DNA of 7,542 nucleotides from an uncultured Arcobacter sp. (lineage in GTDB: Bacteria; Campylobacterota; Campylobacteria; Campylobacterales; Arcobacteraceae): assembly GCA_913054415.1 (NCBI GenBank), contig CAJXII010000078.1:1-7542 (forward strand), given 5' to 3'. Positions 1-6,987 of this stretch are shown one piece after another; positions within the stretch are counted from its first letter, which is position 1, and each line of letters starts with the position of its first letter. The notes under the pieces were generated by a model. That model made no database searches. It saw only the letters and a list, made by a program, of their open reading frames with translations, and was not told where the DNA came from. Position numbers and translations under genes: made by a program.

Positions 1-2
1 AT

Positions 3-71
3 ACTTTTTTAGAATTGGATGGTAGATTTTATATTATGGATTTATTTGGGTTTAAACACAAATTAATCTAA
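3..71 (+). CDS. C-terminal tail of an unidentified plus-strand protein (5' end outside window)
   Basis: The third plus-strand frame is open from the window edge to a TAA at 69-71, giving 22 residues that end in ...DLFGFKHKLI. The composition (alternating hydrophobic and polar residues, a Gly/Phe/Lys-rich end) looks like real protein. The other two plus frames hit stops within the first 25 bases. The gene converges on pnp: its TAA overlaps the pnp stop codon (68-70 on the minus strand), so three bases are shared. I do not recognise the family, and 22 residues are too few to assign one. It could also be a chance open frame, although a tail-to-tail arrangement with no spacer is common in compact genomes of this kind. 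Confidence 0.5.
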   Translation, partial: TFLELDGRFYIMDLFGFKHKLI

Positions 72-2224
72 ATATCGGCTTTACCCAATTCTATACGATC
101 TTTTGATACTTTTAAAACTTTTACATCAAAACTATCACCTACACTCATAATATCATTGATATTATTTACCCTTTTTTTAGATATTTTTGATATATGAAGT
201 AACCCTTCTCCACCTGATGGCAACTCTATAAAAGCACCAAAATCAGCAATTCTTACTACTTTACCCAATAACACATCATCCACTTTATATAATTTATCAA
301 AAACAATAGTAGAAGAGCTATTATGATTTTTTGCATTTGAAGATATATTTTTTATATGTTCTGAAGCATCAAATACACTTTGCTCAGAAGTTCCTGTAAC
401 TTTTACTGCACCACTAGTTCTATCAAGATCAATTCCTACATTAAACTGCTCAATAATCTCTCTTATAACTGAACCTGCTTTACCAATTACAGATACTATT
501 GATTTTGGATCTATTTGGAATTGATTTACAATAGGTAATGCCTTACTTGGAACAATAGATTTTGCACTCTCTTGCATCAACTCTAAGATATGTATTCTTC
601 CATCTCTTGCTTGATATAAAGCTTTTTTTAGAACTTCTATCTCTATCCCACCTAATTTAATATCCATTTGCAATGCTGTGATACCATTTGTTGTTCCAGC
701 TACTTTAAAATCCATATCTCCATCATGATCTTCAAGTCCCATAATATCAGTTAAAATAGCATATTTATCATCTTCAAATACTGCTCCCATAGCAATACCA
801 GCTATCAAACTTGATATCTCAATACCTGCTGCTTTTAAAGCCAAACTTCCACCACATACTGTAGCCATAGAGCTACTTCCATTTGATTCAAGTATCTCAG
901 AAACCAATCTTATAGTGTTATTGTTATTTATATCTATTGAAGATTCTAAAGCTCTTTTAGCTAAATTTCCATGACCTAATTCTCTTCTACTTACACCAAA
1001 AACAGGTTTTGCTTCTCCGACACTAAAACCTGGAAAATTATAATGAACCATAAAAGTTTCAGATTTTGAAGATGTATCTGTTAGCACCTCATACATCTGT
1101 GCATCTTTTTCATTTCCTAAAGTTGCTACTACTAAGGCTTGTGTTTTTCCCCTTGTAAATAAACAACTACTATGAGCAGATGGTAAAATATTTGTTTCAA
1201 TAGATATAGGTCTTACTTGAGTTAATTCTCTTCCATCAGCTCTTGTTTGTTCATTTACAATCATATCTCTTACTATCTCTTTTTTTACAATAGAAACAGC
1301 TTCATATATCTCATCATACTCATAATCACCTTGTGCTAAAGTTGCAACATCTTTTAATGCTACTGATCTTTCACTTTTTGCAAGTTTTTTAATAGCCTCT
1401 TTTATATTACTACTAAAATTATCTCTAATATAATCTATGATTTTTTCATCAATCTTATTTTCAAGTAATTTAACATCAACCATCTCTTTAGAAACCACTT
1501 CAAAAGCATCTTCATAACTTTGATTATCTACTTTTAAAACATCTGAAGCCAAAGAGATCGCTTCTATTAGTTCATCTTCACCAATATCATTGATATTGTG
1601 AATTGTAACAAAATTCTCAACATCTACCTCTTGAACAGTTTGGGTTGCTATTGATCTCATCTCTATCATCAAAAGCTCCTCTTTAGTTCCAGATATATAA
1701 AGATCTAAAGTTGAATTTTTTAGTTGAGTATTAGTAGGATTTACTATAAACTGATCATCAATTTTACCAATTCTTACTGCACTAACTGATTTTTTAATAG
1801 GTAAGTTTGATGTATATAAAGCAGCAGCTACAGCTTTTAGAGCTAATAGTTGTAGGTCTAATTCTTTATCTACACTTAAAACTATAACTGTAATTGTTGT
1901 TGGATATACATATCCTTTTGGAAATAACGGTCTTATACTTCTATCGATAATTCTAGAGGTTAATGTTTCAAAATCACTTGATTTTCCCTCTCTTTTAATA
2001 AAACCTCCAGCAAATTTTGCATTTGCATAAGTTTTTTCTATATATTGCACTGTAAGTGGTATAAAATCTTCATCACTTCCATTATCAAATTCACTTACTA
2101 CTGTTGCTAAAAGCACAGCATCACCTTGTTGATATAAAACTGAACCATTGCTTTGTTTAGCTACTTTTTCAAATTCATATATCTCATTTACACCATTTAA
2201 TTCTAATTCACATATTGTTGACAT
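68..2224 (-). CDS. pnp: Polynucleotide phosphorylase (PNPase), 718 aa
   Basis: This is a 3'-to-5' phosphorolytic exoribonuclease that releases nucleoside diphosphates and can add 3' tails. The family works as a cytoplasmic trimer in mRNA decay. The full domain set is present. The first RNase PH domain covers about residues 10-145, with KREGKSSDFETLTSR and IIDRSIRPLFPKGY. A helical linker follows (about 150-320). The second RNase PH domain (about 325-560) starts at RADGREL and contains FTRGKTQA, GVSRRELGHG and LTDIMGLEDHDGDMDFK. D493 and D499 there match the catalytic aspartates of E. coli PNPase (D486, D492). A KH domain has the GxxG loop GKAG at 581-584, and an S1 domain (about 650-716) has ADFGAFIEL and GLLHIS. 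The length is normal. The ATG lies 2 bases after the preceding stop. Its GGAG ribosome-binding site sits in the last codons of the phosphoribosyltransferase gene, which suggests translational coupling. No separate leader with an RNase III-type hairpin is present. Confidence 0.98.
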   Translation of the reverse strand: MSTICELELNGVNEIYEFEKVAKQSNGSVLYQQGDAVLLATVVSEFDNGSDEDFIPLTVQYIEKTYANAKFAGGFIKREGKSSDFETLTSRIIDRSIRPLFPKGYVYPTTITVIVLSVDKELDLQLLALKAVAAALYTSNLPIKKSVSAVRIGKIDDQFIVNPTNTQLKNSTLDLYISGTKEELLMIEMRSIATQTVQEVDVENFVTIHNINDIGEDELIEAISLASDVLKVDNQSYEDAFEVVSKEMVDVKLLENKIDEKIIDYIRDNFSSNIKEAIKKLAKSERSVALKDVATLAQGDYEYDEIYEAVSIVKKEIVRDMIVNEQTRADGRELTQVRPISIETNILPSAHSSCLFTRGKTQALVVATLGNEKDAQMYEVLTDTSSKSETFMVHYNFPGFSVGEAKPVFGVSRRELGHGNLAKRALESSIDINNNNTIRLVSEILESNGSSSMATVCGGSLALKAAGIEISSLIAGIAMGAVFEDDKYAILTDIMGLEDHDGDMDFKVAGTTNGITALQMDIKLGGIEIEVLKKALYQARDGRIHILELMQESAKSIVPSKALPIVNQFQIDPKSIVSVIGKAGSVIREIIEQFNVGIDLDRTSGAVKVTGTSEQSVFDASEHIKNISSNAKNHNSSSTIVFDKLYKVDDVLLGKVVRIADFGAFIELPSGGEGLLHISKISKKRVNNINDIMSVGDSFDVKVLKVSKDRIELGKADI

Positions 2225-2226
2225 CT

Positions 2227-2868
2227 TTACTCCATAATTTTTTTAATATCTTTATAAGATAAATTTTCTAAGTTTTCATAATAACTATCTATTGCTACAA
2301 AATGAGGCACCGATTTTACATAATAGAGATCATCAGCGATAGAATCGACATCATCTATCGTAACCTCTGGTAAAACAGGAACTGCCACAGCTATAGATTT
2401 TGCTTTTTGCCCTATTGCAGTTTTAATACAAGCCATCATAGTTAAACCTGTATTTAACCCCTCATCTATTAATAAAACATTTGCATCTTGCATATTGATC
2501 AATTTTTTACCATCTCTATACTTTAAAATCATCTCTTGTATATCTTTGTTATATTTTTGTTTTGCTTCTTGATATATATCATCAATATCTATCTCAAATG
2601 ACCTTAGCAACTCTTCGTGAATAACAATCTCTTGTGTTTCACTAATAATAGCTATTTCACATTCACTATTATGTGCAGCAGTAATCTTTTGAGTAAATAA
2701 AAAATCAAATCTACCCTCTAAATCTTTAGATAACTTATAAGCTATAGGGACACTATTTAAAGATGTTGCAATCACAATCCAATTATACATTTTCATACTA
2801 GCAATAGGTAGTTTATCATATAATTGCTTATAAGCATCATCTCTATCTTTAAATATTTTATCGATCAT
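2227..2868 (-). CDS. Predicted phosphoribosyltransferase (COG1926-like), 213 aa
   Basis: The protein looks like a type I phosphoribosyltransferase. The PRPP-binding loop is VLLIDEGLNTGLT at about 131-143: a hydrophobic strand, an acidic pair (D135, E136), then the TG-x-T phosphate loop. The N-terminus, FKDRDDAYKQLYDKL, resembles the 'F.DR.dA...La..L' opening of the predicted phosphoribosyltransferases grouped in COG1926. An early strand (about 30-36) and a second one (about 158-164, SIAVAVPVLP) complete the fold pattern. The substrate cannot be read from the sequence. A nucleobase salvage role is possible given purD in the same operon, but that is inference. The ATG is preceded by a full AAGGAG ribosome-binding site at 2881-2876, inside the last codons of lptD, with 7 bases of spacing. 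The gene lies 4 bases after the lptD stop and 2 bases before pnp. Confidence 0.85.
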   Translation of the reverse strand: MIDKIFKDRDDAYKQLYDKLPIASMKMYNWIVIATSLNSVPIAYKLSKDLEGRFDFLFTQKITAAHNSECEIAIISETQEIVIHEELLRSFEIDIDDIYQEAKQKYNKDIQEMILKYRDGKKLINMQDANVLLIDEGLNTGLTMMACIKTAIGQKAKSIAVAVPVLPEVTIDDVDSIADDLYYVKSVPHFVAIDSYYENLENLSYKDIKKIME

Positions 2869-2872
2869 ACTA

Positions 2873-4996
2873 CTACTCCTTTCTTATATCTTGAGTATAT
2901 TTTTGGTCAATAGTTCCCAATGGTTTTAGTGTTAATTTCATATAAATAATATTTTGTCTTAACACATCACTACTTGAAGTAGCTACTAAACTATCAGATA
3001 GTGTTAGATTTAATGCCCAACATTTTTTATCTACATTGTAACTATACTCTTTTTTATTTGAGATATGTGTAATAATATTATACTCTTGTGCATATCCTAT
3101 TGTATATCTATTTAAAAATTTATATTTTAAAGAACCTTTTATTGTTTTAGCATCTGGTAAATCTTTGTATGAAAATGACTGAGCAGATGAAACACTAGAT
3201 GTATCTTTTGAATATGTATAGTCAATATTGGCACTTAAATTATCATAATTATATTTTAAAGATGTAGTTGAGTTAATCACCATCTTATCATCATGATTAA
3301 AGATTGATCTATTATATATAGAACCATATTTATAATATAGTGTAAGTTCATTTTCCAAATCTGATAATTTAGAACCACCATCTTTATTATAAATAATTGA
3401 TTGATTTACTTTGTGATTTACCATAAGAGTTTTTGTTTTTTTATTATAAAATGATTGATTTAATACAAATAATAAATTTTTTGTAGTTTTTGTAACAGGC
3501 ACTATACTTAAATCTGAACTATTAGTATTGATACTATATAGATTACCTGTTTGTTTTATACTATTAGGCACTGTATATGTAGCAGATAGATCAAGGGTAT
3601 GAAACAAACTCTTATATGGTTTTAATAAATTTGTCCATAAAGTAAAAATATGTTGATCTTCAATATATTTACCATCGCTATAATTATTTATATTTTTATC
3701 ATATTTGATTGTAGTCAAATTTAACTGTTCAGTATAACCTATATGTAAATAATCCCCTAAAAGATCCCAATTATAAGATAAAGGCAACACCATATTAGTT
3801 ACTTGTGCATTTAAACCCTCTTTTCTTGTTTTATTAGAATATGTTACATTTGTAGAATATAACAACTTATCAAAAAAGATATTTGTAGTATATTTATGCA
3901 AATTTACAACAGGTAACTCTTGAAGTGTTGTATCATTATTTTGTTTTGTCAAATCATTATAGTATCTAAAATTTATATCACCATAAAAACTATTTGTATT
4001 ATAGAAATACTTAACATTTGATTTAACCAAACTACTTACAGATTGAGTATCTTTATGGTTATACTTTGTATTTATATAATCTACATCACTAATATTATTT
4101 AGTGCAATATATAATCCATCTTGATTATTATTTTTAGCAAAAACTTTATCTCTATTATATAAAAGAGTTGTTCCTGTATGCTCTTTCTGTGTTAGATTAT
4201 ATCTTGTCATATATTTTTCTTTTTCTTGAAACTTACCATTAGAAACCTCAAGCATAGAATAAGGTGAATCTTTATATCTATATTTTAACTCATACCCTTT
4301 ACCTCTTAAAGTTCTAATTTGCGGAATAAACTCAAAATCATAATTTTTTTTAGGTGCATAATATATAGGTTGAGCATATAACCAACCCTCTTGCTTACTT
4401 ATACCTATAGTTGGTCTTAAAATCCCACTTCTTCGTGTTTTATCAGTTGGAAATCCAAAATATGGAGTATAAAAAATAGGTATATTTTTAAGATACAAAG
4501 TTGTATTGTAAGTGTTTATCCATTGAGTTGTATCGTTATAATCTCCACTTGAAAAACTAATCTTCCAAAATGGATCATAACAATCACAACTTGATAATAT
4601 TGAGTTATCTAAAATAAGATCCGAGTTATTTTTTTTAGCTTTTAATGAATCTATCCAAATATTATTATTTGAATCTAAGATAAATAAAGGATCAAAAACA
4701 TCTGTTTTCGTTGAAAAATCTAAAAAAGCATAACTAGTATAGATAACCGTATGGTTATTTCGTATAATATTTACATTGTCAAAAAGTTGCATAGTAGCAT
4801 TTTTCTTATCATATATAATTTTATTGGCAACTATATAATACTCTTTAGAGTATATCAAAACATTACCATTGGCCTCTAAAATACCATCTGAACTTATAAT
4901 ATTTTGTGCAACTATTTTTATCTTATCATTTTTGAAATCTGAAGCAAATATATTATTTATCAAGATAAATACCAAAATAAATAAAATTCTACCCAC
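2873..4996 (-). CDS. lptD: LPS-assembly outer-membrane protein LptD, 707 aa
   Basis: LptD forms the outer-membrane beta-barrel that, with lipoprotein LptE, inserts lipopolysaccharide into the outer leaflet. A signal peptide covers residues 1-18 (R3, a hydrophobic stretch, then IFA before S19). An OstA/jelly-roll domain follows (about 25-130, with AQNIISSDGILEANGNV), then the barrel domain. Family marks in the barrel are SSCDCYDPFWKIS (135-147), RRSGILRPTIGIS (188-200) and CWALNLTL near the C-terminus. Only three cysteines are present (C137, C139, C659), compared with four in E. coli, and there is none near the mature N-terminus. The start is a GTG at 4996-4994. It is chosen because it gives the signal peptide directly, the next in-frame Met is at residue 69, and an AAGGG lies 6 bases upstream. 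The gene ends in two consecutive TAG codons (2875-2870). It sits 9 bases after the RDD gene. Confidence 0.95.
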   Translation of the reverse strand: MGRILFILVFILINNIFASDFKNDKIKIVAQNIISSDGILEANGNVLIYSKEYYIVANKIIYDKKNATMQLFDNVNIIRNNHTVIYTSYAFLDFSTKTDVFDPLFILDSNNNIWIDSLKAKKNNSDLILDNSILSSCDCYDPFWKISFSSGDYNDTTQWINTYNTTLYLKNIPIFYTPYFGFPTDKTRRSGILRPTIGISKQEGWLYAQPIYYAPKKNYDFEFIPQIRTLRGKGYELKYRYKDSPYSMLEVSNGKFQEKEKYMTRYNLTQKEHTGTTLLYNRDKVFAKNNNQDGLYIALNNISDVDYINTKYNHKDTQSVSSLVKSNVKYFYNTNSFYGDINFRYYNDLTKQNNDTTLQELPVVNLHKYTTNIFFDKLLYSTNVTYSNKTRKEGLNAQVTNMVLPLSYNWDLLGDYLHIGYTEQLNLTTIKYDKNINNYSDGKYIEDQHIFTLWTNLLKPYKSLFHTLDLSATYTVPNSIKQTGNLYSINTNSSDLSIVPVTKTTKNLLFVLNQSFYNKKTKTLMVNHKVNQSIIYNKDGGSKLSDLENELTLYYKYGSIYNRSIFNHDDKMVINSTTSLKYNYDNLSANIDYTYSKDTSSVSSAQSFSYKDLPDAKTIKGSLKYKFLNRYTIGYAQEYNIITHISNKKEYSYNVDKKCWALNLTLSDSLVATSSSDVLRQNIIYMKLTLKPLGTIDQKYTQDIRKE

Positions 4997-5002
4997 TTCT
5001 AA

Positions 5003-5007
5003 CCCTT
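5003..5007 (-). promoter_or_regulatory. Weak ribosome-binding site deciding the GTG start of lptD
   Basis: The minus strand reads AAGGG, then six bases (TTAGAA), then GTG. The motif overlaps the TAA stop of the RDD gene (5008-5006), so ribosomes finishing that gene arrive at the lptD start. It is a shorter match to the anti-Shine-Dalgarno sequence than the AAGGAG in front of the phosphoribosyltransferase gene. Together with the GTG start, this suggests modest, coupled translation of lptD. Confidence 0.6.
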
Positions 5008-5458
5008 AGTTTATTTCAGAGATATTAATCACTAATGTTTTAGCTATCTTATCATGAAATGTTTGATGAGATTTATTATAAAATGCCAAAAGAAATCCAG
5101 CATAAAAAAACATCTCACTAAACAATCTACCAACTGATCTTGTAGCAGATGTTAAAAGTGAAACTCTATTGAGTGTATTATAATCTACTACTCTTATTTT
5201 AGTAAGGATTTTACCTAAAGTAGCACCATAATACCATACAAAAAATGTTTGATATATAAACTTCAAAAATAAAATCTGAACAAAAGCACTATTAAATATC
5301 ACAAGCATACTCTCAAGATCACCATTTGTAGCAACTATTTTATCCCATAATATCAATATCGAAATAAATGTGATTGCAAAGTCATCTATAATAAATGCCT
5401 TCATACGGACTTGATTTGATGCTAGTTGTAAATTATCTATATTTGTTTGGTTATTCAT
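5006..5458 (-). CDS. RDD family membrane protein, 150 aa
   Basis: This is a small inner-membrane protein of the RDD family, named for a conserved Arg and two Asp. R18 and D25-D26 are in the opening segment RMKAFIIDD. The family motif GATLGKILTKIRVVD is at about 78-92, and the C-terminal HDKIAKT at 135-141. Three hydrophobic segments are visible at about 20-38, 52-76 and 112-127. The function of most RDD proteins is unknown; some members elsewhere have been linked to ion transport, which cannot be transferred here. The ATG is 5 bases after the purD stop and has only a poor ribosome-binding site (GTAGAG), so coupled translation from purD is likely. Its position directly before lptD might hint at an envelope role, but that is inference. 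Confidence 0.85.
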   Translation of the reverse strand: MNNQTNIDNLQLASNQVRMKAFIIDDFAITFISILILWDKIVATNGDLESMLVIFNSAFVQILFLKFIYQTFFVWYYGATLGKILTKIRVVDYNTLNRVSLLTSATRSVGRLFSEMFFYAGFLLAFYNKSHQTFHDKIAKTLVINISEIN

Positions 5459-5463
5459 ACACT

Positions 5464-6735
5464 CTACTTTAGAGCTTGATATGCTATATCAGTTCTACAT
5501 TTTTTACCAGCAAAATGAACTTGACCACATAAAGCATAAGCTCTATCTCTTGCGATTTTGATAGAATTCCCAAATCCACAACAAAGTAAAACTCTTCCAC
5601 CTGTAGCAAAAAGTTTATCCCCATCTTTGGAAACACCAGCATAAGATATATGTGAATTGTTTTTAAGATCTTCATCGACAATTTGATCTACAATAATCTC
5701 AACTGCTTGACTTGAGCTATAAGGGTAATTTTTACTAGCCATAACAACAGCTACTCCATACTGATCTTTTATTTTAATATCAAGTTTATCTAACTGTTTT
5801 GTAGCACCTTTATAAAACAATTCACTCACGGAAGTTTCAAGTAATGGCATAAGAATTTCACACTCAGGATCTCCAAATCTTACATTGTATTCTAAAATAA
5901 TTGGTTCACCATCTACTACCATAACACCTATAAATAAAACACCTTCAAAAGGTGCACCCTCTTTTTTCATACCTTCAAGTGTAGGTTTTATCACACGATC
6001 TTCTACTTTTTGATATATATCATTATTTACCAAAGGAGTTGGAGCATAAGCACCCATACCACCTGTATTTGGTCCTGTATCACCATCCCCTACTCTTTTG
6101 TGATCTTGAGCAGCTGGTAAAACTACATAATTATCACCATCACAAATAGCAAAAATTGAAAGTTCATATCCATCAAGATACTCTTCAACTACAACTTTAC
6201 TACCAGCATCACCAAAACTTTGACCACTTAACATACCGTTTACTGCTTCTTTTGCTTCCTCTTTGCTATTTGCAATAATCACCCCTTTACCTGCACAAAG
6301 CCCATCTGCTTTTACAACTATTGGAGTTTTTTTCATACTATCTATAAAATCGTAAGCCTCATCTTTTGATGATGTTTCTATAAATGCTGCTGTTGGTATA
6401 TTGTATTTTTTTAGTATATTTTTCATATACACTTTACTACCTTCAAGTTTAGCAGCTTTGGCACTTGGTCCAAAAATAGTTAAACCATTTTCTTTAAAAA
6501 TATCAACAACACCATCTACAAGTGGAGCTTCTGGACCTACTATTGTTAAATCTATATTATTTTGTTTTGCCCAAGAAGCTAATTGATTATAATCTTTTAT
6601 ATCTATATTATTACCCAATCTATCAGTAGCCCCATTTCCTGGACAAAAAGTTATATTATGTTGCTCTTGCTCTTTTGAAATTGCAAGACCTATAGAGTAT
6701 TCTCTTCCACCACTACCTAAAATAAGTATATTCAT
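5464..6735 (-). CDS. purD: Phosphoribosylamine-glycine ligase (GAR synthetase), 423 aa
   Basis: PurD catalyses the ATP-dependent joining of glycine to 5-phosphoribosylamine, the second step of de novo purine synthesis, in the cytoplasm. The N-domain (1-100) has MNILILGSGGREYS, CPGNGATD and TIVGPEAPLVDG. The ATP-grasp domain (about 101-325) has VVKADGLCAGKG (140-151), VVVEEYLDGYELS (181-193), the loop GDTGPNTGGMGAYAP (218-232) and the metal-binding signature LEYNVRFGDPECE (281-293), with E282 and N284 as likely metal ligands. The C-domain completes the usual length. The family's GGREHA loop reads GGREYS here, a substitution I believe is common in this phylum (from memory). The start is supported by AAAGGA at 6746-6741, five bases before the ATG. 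It is the first gene of a five-gene minus-strand run, about 27 bases after the predicted 6S RNA. Confidence 0.98.
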   Translation of the reverse strand: MNILILGSGGREYSIGLAISKEQEQHNITFCPGNGATDRLGNNIDIKDYNQLASWAKQNNIDLTIVGPEAPLVDGVVDIFKENGLTIFGPSAKAAKLEGSKVYMKNILKKYNIPTAAFIETSSKDEAYDFIDSMKKTPIVVKADGLCAGKGVIIANSKEEAKEAVNGMLSGQSFGDAGSKVVVEEYLDGYELSIFAICDGDNYVVLPAAQDHKRVGDGDTGPNTGGMGAYAPTPLVNNDIYQKVEDRVIKPTLEGMKKEGAPFEGVLFIGVMVVDGEPIILEYNVRFGDPECEILMPLLETSVSELFYKGATKQLDKLDIKIKDQYGVAVVMASKNYPYSSSQAVEIIVDQIVDEDLKNNSHISYAGVSKDGDKLFATGGRVLLCCGFGNSIKIARDRAYALCGQVHFAGKKCRTDIAYQALK

Positions 6736-6762
6736 AAAAATCCTTTAAAATTACACTAAAAA

Positions 6763-6936
6763 TTCCCAGGTAGCCGTTAACCAATGAGCTGGCCCATAAA
6801 AGCCAAAAATAGTGAAAAAGAGATATGCTTTAGGAACTTCTACAAAAATGAGAGTTACACACCACATATACTACAATTTTTCACAAAATAAAGTTATCGG
6901 ACCCGAATTATTTGGAAATCCCGAACTACCTAGGTG
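6763..6936 (-). ncRNA. ssrS: 6S RNA candidate
   Basis: 6S RNA mimics an open promoter and binds the housekeeping RNA polymerase holoenzyme. The 252-bp gap has no convincing reading frame. Its minus strand folds by hand into one long rod of about 174 nt. The closing stem, CCUAGGUAG (6934-6926) with CUACCUGGG (6773-6765), has 9 pairs including one U.G. Next come CCAA/UUGG (6915-6912 with 6784-6781) and GGUCC-g-AUAA (6903-6894) with UUAUGGGCC (6799-6791). A large unpaired central bubble follows (6893-6885 opposite 6811-6800), then an 8-pair stem GUGAAAAA/UUUUUCAC (6884-6877 with 6819-6812), AUAUG/CAUAU and a terminal hairpin. Rod shape, central bubble, size and a strong promoter all match 6S RNA. 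The U.G pair in the closing stem would be a C-A mismatch on the plus strand, which favours the minus strand. I recall 6S RNA lying near purD in Helicobacter, but could not check this. Confidence 0.8.
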
Positions 6937-6940
6937 ATTT

Positions 6941-6949
6941 ATTTTAGCA
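6941..6949 (-). promoter_or_regulatory. Extended -10 promoter of the 6S RNA (and perhaps of the purD operon)
   Basis: The minus strand reads TGCTAAAAT: an extended TGn followed by a TAAAAT hexamer at 6946-6941. Transcription would start about 5-7 bases downstream, at 6936-6934, exactly where the closing stem of the folded RNA begins. There is no clear -35 box; the upstream stretch is simply AT-rich. That is usual for housekeeping-sigma promoters in Campylobacterota, which rely on the -10 element and upstream T-rich periodicity. It lies about 40 bases after the hemD stop. Confidence 0.7.
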
Positions 6950-6987
6950 TAATTAATGTATTAAAGTCCTGAAAAGCCTAGAATTGA

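Noticed and set aside
45..62. Imperfect palindrome TTTGGGTTTAAACACAAA as a terminator for pnp
   Set aside because: It is A+T-rich with no loop, has a mismatch in the arm and lacks a following U-run on either strand. It also lies in the end of the plus-strand reading frame.
2870..2875. Tandem TAG TAG at the end of lptD as a recoding signal
   Set aside because: The second TAG just doubles the stop. Readthrough of both would add nothing meaningful before the next gene's start, so it is ordinary spacing after the ribosome-binding site.
5484..5681. 65-codon minus-strand reading frame inside purD
   Set aside because: It lies in another frame fully within purD, whose protein is conserved across this stretch. 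It has no good ribosome-binding site and a low-complexity product. It is a by-product of the AT-rich sequence.
6401..6586. 61-codon plus-strand reading frame antisense to purD
   Set aside because: It is fully antisense to the conserved purD N-domain, with no recognisable motif. The hydrophobic start comes from the complement of Lys/Asn-rich purD codons.
5464..6735. GGREYS in place of GGREHA in PurD as evidence of a non-standard enzyme
   Set aside because: All ATP-grasp and metal-binding motifs are intact and the length is normal. I believe the Tyr form is usual in Campylobacterota PurD.
6751..6762. TGTAAT in the minus strand just before purD as a purD promoter
   Set aside because: Transcription would begin at or inside the AAAGGA ribosome-binding site and remove it. 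The upstream TGCTAAAAT is far better placed.
6750..6936. 6S-like RNA on the plus strand (divergent from purD)
   Set aside because: On the plus strand the closing stem has a C-A mismatch where the minus strand has a U.G pair. The plus strand also has only a poor TACACT-type -10 with no extended TG in front.
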